From assembly GCA_963575645.1 (NCBI GenBank), contig OY754475.1:17708509-17772508 (forward strand): a DNA stretch of 64,000 nucleotides, given 5' to 3'. Below the pieces are notes generated by a model. That model made no database searches, was not told the DNA's origin, and was given only the letters and a program-made list of their open reading frames with translations. Of the stretch, positions 32,028 to 42,719 are shown in pieces. Made by a program: the position numbers and the translations under genes. This DNA is from Xanthostigma xanthostigma. Taxonomy: Eukaryota > Arthropoda > Insecta > Raphidioptera > Raphidiidae. The stretch's first letter is position 1, and each line of letters starts with the position of its first letter.

Positions 32028-32979
32028 AACCGACGAAAAACAAAAACGAAGGAGGTTCTCAATTCGACGCGTATATTTTTTTTTTTATTTTTTTTTTATT
32101 TATTTTTTTTTTATTTATGTATGACCACGCATAACTTTTTACAGAGTAGTCCGATTTTGATAATTATTTTTTTGTTTGAAAGGGTATACCCCGAAGTTGG
32201 TCCCATATAAATTTGGTAGAAAAATTCCAACCCTAAGGGTAGGAAAACAGGGGATGATTGATTGTTCACTCACTGATTGTAATGTATGACCACACATAAC
32301 TTTTTACAGAGTGGTCCAATTTTGATAATTATTTTTTTATTGGATAGCCGATAGGGTATACCTCGAGGTTCGTCTAATATAAATTTGGAAAAAAAATTCC
32401 TACCCTAAGGGTGGGAAAATAAGGGTGATTTATTGTTCACTCACAGATTTTTACGCTGAGTTGTGTATATTACAATTATAAATTATATAGCCACAAAAAA
32501 TTATTAAATAAAAACTTTTTAACAAAAAAATTAAACCGCCGAAAAACTGAAAAGCAAAAAATAATAAATCTTTTTATTTAACTAAGATCTATCTAAGTAG
32601 TTGAACGTATGTGACAGTCTAGTATATCTAAGTAATTTTGAGTCGGCGTCAAACCATCAATGAACAAAGATCACTAAAAGAAATAACCAAATCAAATTAA
32701 CAAGCGATAAACATTAACATTCTAAACATGCGCTCTCCACACGACCACTCGCAAAGACGTGTGCCCTCAGTGTGCCCGTTAGGGTTGTTCTGTCGCTGAT
32801 ATTAACTTCGTGAACGCTCAGAGATTTCCGGCGAAGGATTGTTGACGCCGACTCAAAATTACTTAGATATACTAGACTGTCACATACGTTCAACTACTTA
32901 GATAGATCTTAGTTAAATAAAAAGATTTATTATTTTTTGCTTTTCAGTTTTTCGGCGGTTTAATTTTTTTGTTAAAAAG
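32028..32979 (-). mobile_element. Family A relative with 140-bp terminal foldback
   Basis: In this orientation the tail comes first (ccgacgaaaaacaaaaacg, aggaggttctcaattcgac, two diverged units with atgtatgaccacgcataac at 32118 and 32283). The foldback follows: arms 32512-32650 and 32845-32979 pair over about 140 bp (gtatgtgacagtctagtat and inverse), with a loop of about 195 bp. The same architecture as family A but diverged sequence. Confidence 0.6.
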
Positions 32980-33327
32980 TTTTTTTTAATATAATAATGG
33001 TATAATTTTCATAACGGTTAATTATTCTATTTATTTTTACTTGAAAGTTTTGTAAACACTTTTTTCTAAACTTTATTATTTCGGAAATATTATATGGAAA
33101 TAAAAAAAAATCTTTTGTTCTTTTGTTCTGTAGATCTAGTTTAGTAGTTGACAAGCATGCTTTGATTAATTTTTACATGACGTGATAACATATATAGATA
33201 ACCGAATAACAAATATCATAACGTTCAATACTAGCCATTACCGGCGTCACCGCACGACTTTTGTTTTGTATATCGGTCAGAAATAAACTACTTAAGCGTG
33301 CTTTGGTTAATTTTTACATGACGTGGA

Positions 33328-33561
33328 GCCATAGAGATATTAGACTAGAGTACGCAAGTGAGCCGTGAAAGTGTCTGCAATTCAGACAGAGAACAGTTCC
33401 TTATCTCTATGATAACTAATGATACAAAACAATGCTGATTTGAGTAAACAAATAGTTGGTTTTCTGTGTTTTCTGCAGCGTTCTCTCTCTCTCAAATGAG
33501 AATATTTTCACTTATGGCAAGCATGCGAACTAGCGTACTCTAGTTACTTATATCGCTATGC
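33328..33561. mobile_element. Family E hairpin MITE, complete copy
   Basis: 234 bp, ends gccatagagatattag and ttatatcgctatgc, flanked by gtgga (33323-33327, 33562-33566). The inner arms gtgaaagtgtctgcaatt and its diverged inverse carry GA/CT runs. There is no coding. Other copies: 10448, 28875, 46264, 49053, 58835. Confidence 0.7.
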
Positions 33562-33649
33562 GTGGAACATATCATGTAGGTAACCATGGCAATTGGCAAT
33601 GCATACCAAATATCATATTGAATACTAGCCATTATCCGCGTCACCTCAC

Positions 33650-34132
33650 CAGTTCCGGATTAACCTATAAGCAAATTAAGCAATTGCTTAGGGCATCACG
33701 TCTCAGGGGGCACCAAGAAGCACCACTCAAAAATGAAAAGTACCTCAGTAAACAGTCTTTTTCTTTTGTCATGTTCTCAAAAATTTTATTTACTGATATA
33801 AAACTGTCTTTAGAAGTATAAAAGTTATAAATAAATAATAATTTATTTTTGAAAATGAAAACGAAATAAACATTTTTTCAATTAGTTCAATTTTTCTAAT
33901 TTTAAAGTTTTAAAACTTTTTCTATTAATTGTATAAAACATGCCTAAGGTTCGATTTTATAGACAGCCAAATTTTCAATGGGAGCTTTGATTGTAAAATT
34001 CAATTTTTCTCTTAAAAATATATGCTTTTTAACTTTTTTTCATCAATTTGAATTTTTTTATAAACTGAACATAGAGATGGGGCTCATAAACAAGAAATGC
34101 TTAGGGCATCAAGGCGTCTTAATCCGGCACTG
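33650..34132 (+). mobile_element. Non-autonomous hAT element (cag-ccggattaa type)
   Basis: 483 bp, ends cagttccggattaacc and cttaatccggcactg, flanked by the perfect 8-bp duplication cacctcac (33642-33649, 34133-34140). Subterminal gcttagggcatcacg / cttagggcatcaaggcg are present. The interior is AT-rich with no transposase. Confidence 0.9.
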
Positions 34133-34222
34133 CACCTCACGCGATATCAGAAATTTCTTTTTCGTCAACATTTTGAAGTTGGAATGGTCCCGTCGCCCAA
34201 ATGGTTGGATTTTTTTTTAATT

Positions 34223-34631
34223 TCAATAGTGTGGAGCTTTATGCTGATTTTCCCTTCAAAATACACAGAATCTGGCGATGTCGTTTATGACGAACCGCCA
34301 CTGGCGACGTACACACAACGGTCCCGTACGTGTGTTTGACGTCATGTGTTTCAAATTATGTAGGCATATTATAGTATGTATTTTGATATTTTTATACGTA
34401 GCATTATATATAGTACACAGAGATATTTTATCTATCATAATATCACACGATGGAGTACTATTCGACGTGACGTTTCTACGGGGAGAAAGATGCCGAATAA
34501 AATCAAAATCGGTAGCAAAGCCAAAAGTGCATACGTCGTATTTGCCAGATTTCTTTAAGTCTCGAATATTTTGTTTACCCCTGTATCTCTGTAACGGTTC
34601 AGAATAGAACCCATGTTTATAGGTATTTTTA
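34223..34631. other. Unassigned stretch
   Basis: Open frames up to 109 codons (34278-34607) have no recognisable domain, and no repeat match was noticed. Confidence 0.35.
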
Positions 34632-34633
34632 TA

Positions 34634-35039
34634 TTAGGTTGTCCGATAAGTTCTTGCCGTTTTTTTAAATTAAAAAATTAGCGATCGAAATGAAATTTTT
34701 TGGTATAATGTTTTGTGTTATTCGAAAGAGAATTTTTCGCTCTACAAGAAAGTCTATTTAGTTTTTTTGTTTGGATTCAGTTTTGTTAATTTTTAGAGCA
34801 TTTAAATGGAGTGTCAAGTCGACAAAAACGAGCATTTTCGACACCACCTTCTTTTTGCGTTTAACCGAGGTGCCAAAGCCACGGAAGCTGCTAGAGAGAT
34901 TTGTGCCGTATACGGAGAGGGTGCCATAGCTGAAAGAAAAACAAGCGACCCCGCGAGCGAAGCTAGATCTTCATCCACGGAAGACAATGTTGTGTGTATT
35001 AATTTAAAAAAAACGGCAAGAACTTATCGGACAACCCAA
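34634..35039 (+). mobile_element. Internally deleted mariner element
   Basis: 406 bp with ends ttaggttgtccgataagttc and gaacttatcggacaaccc(aa), flanked by TA (34632-34633, 35040-35041). From 34806 an ATG opens a frame with DKNEHFRHHLLFAFNRGAKA and AAREICAVYGEGA, the first helix-turn-helix of a mariner-type (SETMAR-like) transposase. After about 45 codons it jumps to a 3' segment. DDD catalytic residues are deleted. Confidence 0.85.
34806..34940 (+). pseudogene. Mariner transposase N-terminal HTH fragment
   Basis: An ATG at 34806 starts a peptide beginning MECQVDKNEHFRHH, the conserved start of mariner transposases (HTH_48-type DNA-binding domain that recognises the terminal repeats). The sequence AVYGEGAIAERK is followed by unrelated residues, which marks the deletion junction. 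It could still encode a truncated DNA-binding peptide, but nothing shows that it does. Confidence 0.8.
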
Positions 35040-35099
35040 TATTTATTTTGGGTCCCCGAATACGCACCCAAAATATTGACCGTTCCTCATGAATCACCC

Positions 35100-35490
35100 T
35101 GTATATTTCTAAGTTGATTCTTCTTTTTTAACAGCTTGTAGAAATCAAATAGACGAACAATATAATATTTTAAGTAACTTCTTTCTTAAAACTCAAAAAT
35201 AAGAGAGAAACAGCCGTTTTATTAAATTTTATTTAATTAATTCAAAAGCCCGGTTAATACACGTGCGAAGAAAGATAGCACGAATCGGAAATGCATCCCA
35301 AATAATTCTGTGAATACTTGATAGTGACATAACATATTTCCATAGTGACATAACATAACGCCAATACTGACCTCAAAATTTGATATTTAATGAAACTTTG
35401 AAAGGCCGTTTTTCTTTCATTTTTGAGTTTTGATAAAAAAGTTACTTGAAATATTTGCTCGTCCATATTTTGATTTCTACAAAAAAGAAA
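35100..35490. repeat. Inverted repeat sharing words with 26165-26480
   Basis: agttgattcttctttttta, gaaatcaaatagacgaac and actcaaaaataagagag (35112-35212) pair with inverse words at 35395-35490 (atttttgagttttgataaa, gctcgtcc, tttgatttctac). The interior has two gtgacataacat copies. Confidence 0.5.
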
Positions 35491-36121
35491 AATCATCCTG
35501 TATATGTAAGCAAGTATTATATCTGTATTAGCACGATATATATAACTCTCGACAGACTCAATCGATTTAAACAAAATTTGATCCATCACTACACGAAGCC
35601 TTTTTGAAATGAGCCCAATCAGGGTTTTAGGAGTTGGAAAATATTTTTGGGTCCTAAAATACCGAAATACTTCCAGAATGGTTTCAAACTTAAATTTACT
35701 CCTTTAAAAAAAAGGCAACTTTCTCTAGCAAGAGATATAAATCTGAAAAAATGCGTTTACTTAAAAAACTTTCTTTCTGTCGAATCTTGAATAAAAAGAA
35801 ACCTTTCGAGGAATACTCTAAAATAACAATGGAGGAACACATAGAATTAAAAGAATAGGTTTAAAAAAACGTGAGTGTTGTCAGTGAGTTTCCTGATGAA
35901 GATGCCACATTATATTAGTGTCTCCTTCAGAACTTTATAAGGGTTGCTACTTATGTACAAGCACAGTGTGGACTCTGGATAATTACCCTGCTCTATTAAT
36001 TGCTGTTACTCTAATGTCTACGGCTACATTTTTAAATGTACTGTAAAACCAGTTACGATAAATTTATTTTCAAATGAGAGAAAATCTAAAGAGAAACGTT
36101 ACAGTCCTAAAGCAAACTAGT
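35491..36121. other. Unassigned stretch
   Basis: AT-rich, no supported feature. Confidence 0.4.
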
Positions 36122-36186
36122 AAGGCCGCTGCACACTGGGCTGCCGCTAGATTTCTTGCTAGATTTGACTACTAGTTTTTTAAGCG
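36122..36186 (+). mobile_element. Family C terminal scrap
   Basis: taaggccgctgcacactggg followed by tgctagatttgactactag. Only one end is present. Confidence 0.55.
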
Positions 36187-36217
36187 GGAAAAAGGTTGCA
36201 TTTTAGTTTCCCACTGT

Positions 36218-37210
36218 TACCATTCCAACTAGGGTTACTAGATTGGCGGGACTTGGCTGGATTGTCCAGCAATTTTACACGTTGTCCAGTGTCCCGGTTT
36301 TAGGCAAAATGTCCAGTTAAAAATAAAAAAAATGCACAGCCAGAGCTAATAATTCGATTAAACTTTGAAGAAAACTGTACTAATTTTAAATCTTTTCTAA
36401 ATACAGAGAAAGGTTCTAAAATGATAAAGGCGGCTAAGGGAAATACTAAATATATGTGGCAAAAAAGTGACTTGAAAGGTACCACTGACTGTTAGATTAA
36501 GCTACCTCTGTGTTTGTACCAATTTCAGCTGTTCAGCTCAATAGTTCATATTTTCGTTTTTCTTATAATAATAATACCTAAGTACATATTACTTAATTAT
36601 ATGTCGTCTTTCGGTTGATTAATGCAGATTTTTATTTTGTTTAGCCTAAAATCCTTTGGTCCAGATATTTTAGAATATTGTCCAGAAATTTTGATTTTCC
36701 AATCTGGCAACTCTAATTCCAACCCACAAGTGGGGAATGGTACTAGTTTAGGTCAAAAATCACTTTTTAAAAATTTTACAATATCTTTCCGTTTTGAGGT
36801 CCCCCGAATCCAAAAAACATATTTTTGAAAAAACTCTGTGCGTCTGTTAGTCTGTGAACACGATACAGGTCAACTGGATGAGCGAATTGAAACCAAATTT
36901 TGGGAGGATGTTTGGTATGCAAATATGAAGAGCCCTATTGTTTTTGGGGAAAATCGGCGCATGCGCAGAAGAGATATATGCTATAACGGTGTTTTTTAAT
37001 ATAATAATGGTATACTTTTCATAACGGCTTATTTTTCTATTTATTTTTGCAAGAAAGTTTCGTTGAACATTTTTTTTCTAAACTTTATAGTTTCGGAAAT
37101 ATTTTGAAAATAAAAAAAACTCAGCCGCTCTTTTGTTTTATGGATCTGTCAGAAATAAACTAGTTACGCATGCTTTGATTAATTTTTACATGACGTAGAA
37201 CATATTATGT
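36218..37210 (+). repeat. Family B repeat split by a hAT-like element
   Basis: The B start ttaccattccaac lies at 36218-36229, and the repeat resumes at 36716 with attccaacccacaagtg. It runs to acatattatgt at 37210, where it joins a family A remnant. Confidence 0.75.
36230..36715 (+). mobile_element. hAT-like MITE with TAGGGTTAC ends
   Basis: 486 bp, ends tagggttactagattgg and ccaatctggcaactcta, flanked by the perfect 8-bp duplication attccaac (36222-36229, 36716-36723). Subterminal gtccag words repeat near both ends (tgtccagcaattt, ttgtccagaaatt). There is no coding. Confidence 0.9.
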
Positions 37211-37576
37211 AAAGAGTGCACTTCCGAGGTGGTCCTATCGGAACCAAGTCAGGATCTGATGGTGGAATCCGGAGAAATCGAGGGAAACTCTCAAATTTCA
37301 AAGGCACGCATAATGTTTTTTTTATGTTTCACCGATTTCTCCGTCAAATATCTAACACTAAAAAGAGAAAAATAAAATATTTTTAACAAAAAAATTGAAC
37401 CGATTTCAAAATATACACTAAAAAGTAAAAAATAATTGCGTATTGAAATGTTTTGGAGTCGGTGTCAGCCAAAATGAAATCTATTCTGAGAACTAGAGAC
37501 ATGTAAGATTTAAATTGCTACTTTCGAATTCCGATGTGACACCGACTCCAAAACATTTCAATACGCAATTATTTCT
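37211..37576 (-). mobile_element. Family A element, truncated inverted copy
   Basis: Tail words in complement (gaggtggtcctatcgg, ggaatccggagaaatcg) precede the foldback (aatgttttggagtcggtg and its inverse at 37544-37570). The loop here is enlarged by an extra about 40 bp. Both outer ends are missing. Confidence 0.6.
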
Positions 37577-38274
37577 CTCAACTTTAATCAAATAACAATT
37601 TGAACACCATGACGAAATAGTGTTAATTTAGTTTCAACAAACAGTTTGAAAACCTTGCACATCAGGAAAATTATTGTAACATTATATATGACAGAGAGGT
37701 GGAGTAGAACGTGAAATGAGAGAGATGGTAAACTGATTATTGCGAAACAAATACAGCTTCAAATGTTTCAAAACTCGCTGCCAACATCAGGGTGCCAATT
37801 AACAAACTCTGTAGTTAATAACAACATGAAAATAATTAGAGCCCAAAACAAAAACATTACTGAATGTTTGATATGCGATAGAGTTCATTCTGCAATAACC
37901 AGTTAGTTAAAAATTTGTAAACACTATTCATTGAAGTGAAATTCGTTACACGGCACCTCCATTGGCGTAGCTAGGAAGTTTTCTCGGGGAGAGTGGGGGG
38001 CAACCGGTCAGTTGATCAGCCACCGCAAGGTTTTTATAAAATTTTATTTGAGACAATGAATAAAAAATAATGTTTAACAGCGCACACTATTCTTTGTATA
38101 TGAACAAATAATAATAATACAAATAATAATAATAATAACAATAATAATAATAATAACGTTTATTTCAGAAATTATTTTATAAAAAAAAAAAACTACAAAT
38201 ACTTTAAACCAAATATTTCGTTCTAAAAATGAGTTAGTATCTACTTATTTTACAATAGAATTAAGAATTATTAT
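37577..38274. other. Unassigned AT-rich stretch with (AAT)n tract
   Basis: (AAT)n-type microsatellite at 38107-38155. No gene was supported. Confidence 0.45.
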
Positions 38275-38395
38275 TATAATTGAGAAATTGAATTATAATT
38301 TTATAAATTTTTGTCAATATACAGTCTGAGAAAATAGGTCGATAATTTTATTTATTTGAAGGTTTCTATTCAGACGTTAATCTAAGATTTGAATG
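38275..38395. repeat. Family I AT-rich foldback, partial
   Basis: gtctgagaaaataggtcgat with ttttatttatttgaagg and cagacgttaatctaag at the right edge. Confidence 0.5.
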
Positions 38396-38654
38396 ACGTA
38401 ATCATTTCAAACGGCTCAGTTTGGGCGCCGTATGATGACGTCAAAGCTGGACCTAATCATAGACAAAGAGACGTATATCTATATAGTAGCTATACGCTAG
38501 GAAAGTATCTTTTGACACGCGATCTTTTGCGCCCTCTCGTGTTTTTTTTTAATTCTGGTTCCGCCAAAACCTTAGTGTCATATTATGTTATACGTGTATT
38601 TTAATAAGGATTAATTGTTGAATAAAATGGGTAAAAAGCTATCAAATCGCAAGT

Positions 38655-39040
38655 GCTATAATAATAATAATAAATGTTTATTTGTTGCGCCATTATAAAA
38701 TGGATACAAAACGTCAGTAGGTACACAGTTAAAACATATTAAAAATAATTAATCCGATAAAAAATCGTTTAAAATAGAATATGGAAATACTGAAATACAT
38801 ACTATTACTATTCTCAATTACTGAAAAAAATCCTCAACTGAGTAACTACACTTGTCAAAAAGATTTTCTTTACATTCCATCTTAAAACGTTTGGCACCAG
38901 AAATGTTCAAAAATTGTAGAAAATAACGGGAAGTGTGGTAGAAAAAAAATAGTAATGGTGCGTATGGCGCCTGTTATGACATGAAGTCGAGAAACGGACG
39001 TTAAGCGCATTATTATTATTATTTTATTTGTAATAGTGTA
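38655..39040 (-). pseudogene. LINE 3' end with RT C-terminus, frameshifted
   Basis: On the minus strand, from about 39030, an open frame has NNALNVRFS, RRHTHHYYF and TTLPVIFYNF. One base out of frame it continues FLNISGAKRFKMECKENLF to a stop near 38820. The order matches the LINE ends at 2718-2838 and 16793-17060. The 3' UTR ends in aacaaataaacatttatt and a (TTA)n tract at 38658-38672. Confidence 0.6.
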
Positions 39041-39140
39041 CTTAAGACCTGTACCAGTTTTCAGTTCTATACAAATTATGGTGAACTGAAATATTTATTT
39101 TGACTGGACTATAATACAAAACTTCTTTGGGCGAAAAATG

Positions 39141-39373
39141 TCATTTTCTTCATACCTCGATCGAAAGTACGTACTTTCGTCCCTTATAGCAGGGACGAAA
39201 GTTTGACATTTACTCCCTGTTATTTATTATATTAAATGACAGCGGTAAGCCTAGTTACGAGTATAAATACGCATGAGAAATTTTTTCCTCCCGCTGTTCT
39301 CACTGGGAGTAAATGTCAATCTTTCGTCCCTGTTGACGAAAGTACGTACTTTCGAGCGGATATGAAGAAAAAT
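39141..39373. mobile_element. Foldback MITE with double gaaagtacgtactttcg motif
   Basis: About 233 bp. The left arm attttcttcatacctcg, gaaagtacgtactttcg, gggacgaaagtttgac is matched inverted on the right by gtcaatctttcgtccc, gaaagtacgtactttcg, cggatatgaagaaaa. The arms are about 70 bp, with a loop including tataaatacgcatg. It is non-coding and lies about 160 bp downstream of the stop of the ORF at 39535-40674. Confidence 0.7.
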
Positions 39374-39534
39374 CGTATACACCACACGGGCCTTAAAAGT
39401 TGAAATCTCAGCCCTGCGCGTCATGATGCCCTCGGCAAAATTCAACTTTCGGCCCTTGTGATGTAATATACTATTTTGTAGGAATAACAGCATTTAGCGA
39501 TTTTTCGGTGGAGAACTGCTCCATTGAATAAATG
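39374..39534 (-). other. 3' flank of the 379-residue ORF, with a short repeat
   Basis: cttgtgatgtaatatacta (39458) is shared with 21838. The nearest AATAAA on the minus strand seen here is in the stretch ttatttattat at about 39222, some 310 bases past the stop. Confidence 0.4.
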
Positions 39535-40674
39535 TTAATAACCATTTAGCAAGGGAGTTACTGACAACAACTGTTTTAACTCATTTATTAAATCTGAAGT
39601 TATGAATTTTTTTGCCATTTGAAAAAATACAGTACGTCCGGGCTTCTTGCTGTACTGTAAAACTTCTAAAATTAACTTGTTTCGATCAATTTCGTTCTTC
39701 ATTATGTTTTGAAATAGATTTGTGTTGTACAAATCATACAACATTCCCCGGTACAAGTTATGTGGATTATCGTCGATTAAATTCAAAATTTGCACAAAAG
39801 TTTGATTGTAAAAATAATCGCGTTCCCGATTATCAATTTTATCCGGCAACAATTTTATTATTTCGGGGAAGAGATGTATGATTTTTGGATTGCGCAGTTG
39901 ATGTTTAACAAAATTCAAACCGATTCTACCAACCATAGACTTCAATGACAACGTACTTCCATATTTCATTAAAATGTAGTTCAAGTCTTTTGTAACGTGC
40001 CTTGGAAGTCGACTGAAAATCTGGCGATTTTTTTTATAAATTCCTTCAAATCTGTTAATATCTTCCGCTGGATTATTACGTAGAATCTCTAATTCTCCCG
40101 GAATAGTTTTCGGCGAATAAACGTAAATAATTTCAATTTGGCCGTTGGAAATCTTTAAAGAAAAATCGTACGTTTCGGCAAAAGCTTTCTTGTCGCATTT
40201 GTTCCATAAATGTATTATTTTTGCGTCGTCTACGTATAGACAGCTTATCGCGAAATAACATCGGGTTTCGTAGTCCCATCCTTCGTCGTCTACGATGTAG
40301 GTTTCAATTGTTTTTCCGTATTCAATTGTTCCGTACATGGACCAACAGACTGGATCACCAACATACATCACATCCTGAAGGTAATCATCTTTCTTGAAAA
40401 AGTTCCCGATTTCGTGCATCGTTATGTCTATTAAGAATATTAGGTACGACTTTATACCTTGTGGCAGCCCAAAATCAGGAGAATTTATTATTTCGTTTAT
40501 TATGCGTCTGAGATAATTCAATTGATCCATATTGATGAAATGATATTTTGAATATGTAGGAATTTGAACACTTTTCTTTCTCACTAATTTCGAGCACCAA
40601 ATATTTGTAGCCACTGATATCAGGGCCAATGATTTCAACTTTAACATTCTATTAAACACTTTGTTGTGTTCCAT
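39535..40674 (-). CDS. Uncharacterised 379-residue mainly helical protein
   Basis: An uninterrupted 379-codon frame, by far the longest intact ORF here. The start is chosen at the ATG 40674-40672 in context cacaaaATGg; a GTG seven codons upstream is unlikely to be used in an animal. No signal peptide is convincing. Residues 11-30 (KLKSLALISVATNIW) are a hydrophobic helix with charged flanks. Residues 131-160 carry YETRCYFAISCLYVDDAKII then HLWNKC. The C-terminal third (residues 218-372) reads as repeated amphipathic helices (IGLNFVKHQL, HLFPEIIKLLP, FVQILNLI). Helix-rich arthropod proteins of similar size with an RxxFAxxC...LW block occur as expanded families in my memory (spiders, hemipterans), but I cannot name a domain. 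No introns are apparent, so it may be retrocopied or a naturally intronless member. The function is unknown. Confidence 0.8.
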   Translation of the reverse strand: MEHNKVFNRMLKLKSLALISVATNIWCSKLVRKKSVQIPTYSKYHFINMDQLNYLRRIINEIINSPDFGLPQGIKSYLIFLIDITMHEIGNFFKKDDYLQDVMYVGDPVCWSMYGTIEYGKTIETYIVDDEGWDYETRCYFAISCLYVDDAKIIHLWNKCDKKAFAETYDFSLKISNGQIEIIYVYSPKTIPGELEILRNNPAEDINRFEGIYKKNRQIFSRLPRHVTKDLNYILMKYGSTLSLKSMVGRIGLNFVKHQLRNPKIIHLFPEIIKLLPDKIDNRERDYFYNQTFVQILNLIDDNPHNLYRGMLYDLYNTNLFQNIMKNEIDRNKLILEVLQYSKKPGRTVFFQMAKKFITSDLINELKQLLSVTPLLNGY

Positions 40675-40715
40675 TTTGTGAAAATGTAACCTCACTTTTT
40701 TATAATATATAAAAA
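40675..40715 (-). promoter_or_regulatory. AT-rich TATA-like region upstream of the 379-residue ORF
   Basis: On the minus strand tttttatatattataaaaa lies about 15-35 bases before the ATG. If it acted as a TATA box the 5' leader would be nearly absent, so it may be fortuitous. Confidence 0.3.
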
Positions 40716-41205
40716 CTGTTTTTAAAATTACTGCGTTCTTGATTTATTTTATTTAAAACTCGCGTTCATTTCTATCTTAACAATCAAGTGAAGGTATAAT
40801 TTTGTTTGTACTAGGTACAATTTTACCCACTTTGATTCTTTGTAATACACTCTGACAGAAATTATTTAACACTGAGAAGTTTTGTCCGTTTTATGGCCTT
40901 AACGGTACTTAAGATTTACTTTACAATTTGGAAAATCCCTACTCTTCCACTTAGGAAAGGTTTACACGAGGCTATTATTAAGGCCGCTGCACACGAGATA
41001 GTAATAGCACACGGATTTAGTACTAAGGACCATTTTTGTGGGAAATTTAATTCTCTGCAAAATGTTGCTATCAAAAATTTAAAAAAAATCTGCCAGCTAC
41101 CAGAGTAAAAACGTCGTTTTTTCCTTGTTTATTAAATAGGAAACAAACTAGGTTTGATCTAGGAAATTTTGGTAGAATTTATTTTAGGTCTAATGCTAAA
41201 ACATT
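40716..41205. other. Upstream flank with a family C terminus
   Basis: 40978-41000 (attaaggccgctgcacacgag) is a lone family C end. A 71-codon open frame across it has no domain. Confidence 0.4.
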
Positions 41206-41527
41206 TAGTCAGAGTGCCCGTCGGCAAAAATTTTACTGACAAATACTCTCCCCAAACTTTGTATATGGTTTCATTAGGCCTAGTCTGACACCTATTTCCT
41301 CTATGACTTTTCTTGATTTTGGGGCGTTTTCCCTCTAAATTTTCCGTAAGATGTCGTTATGACGACATGTAAAAAATTTATAGATCTGTTTGTTTTTTAA
41401 TTGGATAGCTTAAAAACTTCAACCAACACGCTAAAATAATGTTCTCTGACAAATAACATGAAAATGTTTGACACCTCGAATATGTCGACATATTCGAGGT
41501 GTCAGACATTTTAAATTGTTCATGTAT
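41206..41527 (+). mobile_element. Family F element, left arm plus central palindrome, copy 3
   Basis: It starts agtcagagtgcccgtcgg, contains cattaggcctagtctgaca and ttggatagcttaaaaac, and ends in the palindrome tcgaatatgtcgacatattcga (one base shorter at its centre than at 10050) near 41527. Confidence 0.7.
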
Positions 41528-42206
41528 GTGTCAAGTCAAAATTAATAAATTAATTAAAATCATAACCAAGAATTTTTAAAAGCGCGTTTCATGAATTATA
41601 GTAATTTTCACTGATAAACACTATATCTCCTTAACTGGGTATAAACATTTCGATAATTAAAGGCTTCGTTTAATTATTATCACAGTTATTTAAAAAAGTG
41701 GTCATTTGATACGTTATAAGAGCATGAAAATTTGCGGACGGTAGACGGTGCTGCCGTCACGCACCCAACGAATATACCTAATAAATTCTAAATTATAAAT
41801 TCGATAGAACGTGGCATCTAGTGATTTAAAATTTTGTATAATATCTCAATGTAAGCGAAGAATATTATTCACTGTAAATATCCCGTTATATGCAAATTGC
41901 AAATGTGAAATTTTGAATAATAATGTAATTGTCTATGTAGAATATTTAAATAAAAAAAATTCGCATAATAGCAAGCGCTGTCAGAACGTATTTTTAAATT
42001 GGGTCGTTTTATATTCATGTCACGAAAAAAGTGAATGAACGAACAGCTCTACAAACAAAACATGAATGGAAGAATACTATGAATTAAAAAAAGACGTGTA
42101 TATTTTATTCATGAATGGTTTCCGTGTAGTATTAGCCTCTTATTTCTTGTTCGGTAGCTAAACTTTTAGTTCAATAACTCGGGCACCGAGGATTCCGTAA
42201 ACCCTA
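41528..42206. other. Unassigned stretch with a short dispersed repeat
   Basis: ggtgctgccgtcacgcaccc at about 41746 is shared with 18928. The remainder is unassigned. Confidence 0.4.
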
Positions 42207-42368
42207 AAGGCCGCTGCACACGAGGCTGGATTTGCAGCCAGATTCTTTGCTAGATTTGCCTACTAGTTTTCTAGCCCTGGTTTTCTAAATTCCCTTTATG
42301 TGCTCGCTTCGCACGAGGCGTCTTTTCAAGCTTGCTTTGTGGATAGATCTGGTGCGCGCGCCGTTCAA
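42207..42368 (+). mobile_element. Family C CTAG-rich element, left end
   Basis: aaaggccgctgcacacgagg then tgctagatttgcctactag and gtcttttcaagcttgctttg. It stops after gatctggtgcgcgcg. Confidence 0.65.
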
Positions 42369-42439
42369 AAATATATTCTTCAATAATTTATATCAGTGAT
42401 AAAGTGATAAAGATACAATCAAATGTCAGCGTTTAATGT

Positions 42440-42545
42440 TTATAAAAAATCTATTTTTTGAACCTTGTCCGATTTCGGACATGCCCGATGTGGCTCGGGC
42501 ATTGTCGACATTGCCCGGATTCCGGACACTGACCGTAACATATAG
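42440..42545. repeat. GC-rich imperfect hairpin
   Basis: ttgtccgatttcggacatgc, tgcccgatgtggctcggg and attgcccggattccggac form overlapping inverted words in a GC-rich island of about 80 bp. Confidence 0.4.
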
Positions 42546-42719
42546 ATTATAGACAACACATTTGACACACACTTATGCGAAATCATTTACCTACACTAAT
42601 TTGCACGACTGAAAACTCCCCAAAATTTACAGCTCAAAAGACAAAAAAAATTAAGTAAGTGAAAAAATGTTCGCGTGTAACATTATTATGTATCATACAC
42701 ACGAATAATATGAGTATAT

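Larger units (their letters stand above)
31955..34222 (+). repeat. Family B stack (two partial copies) with three nested insertions
   Basis: B segments lie at 31955-32027, 32980-33255, 33270-33327, 33562-33649 and 34133-34222. The first copy is split by a family A relative. The second starts gtcagaaataaactac (33275) and is split by E and then by a hAT element. Each break occurs within sequence continuous in the reference copy at 23446-24040. Confidence 0.7.

Noticed and set aside
36230-36715. Gene fragment upstream of family B
   Set aside because: The attccaac duplication and inverted TAGGGTTAC ends show that it is an inserted MITE.
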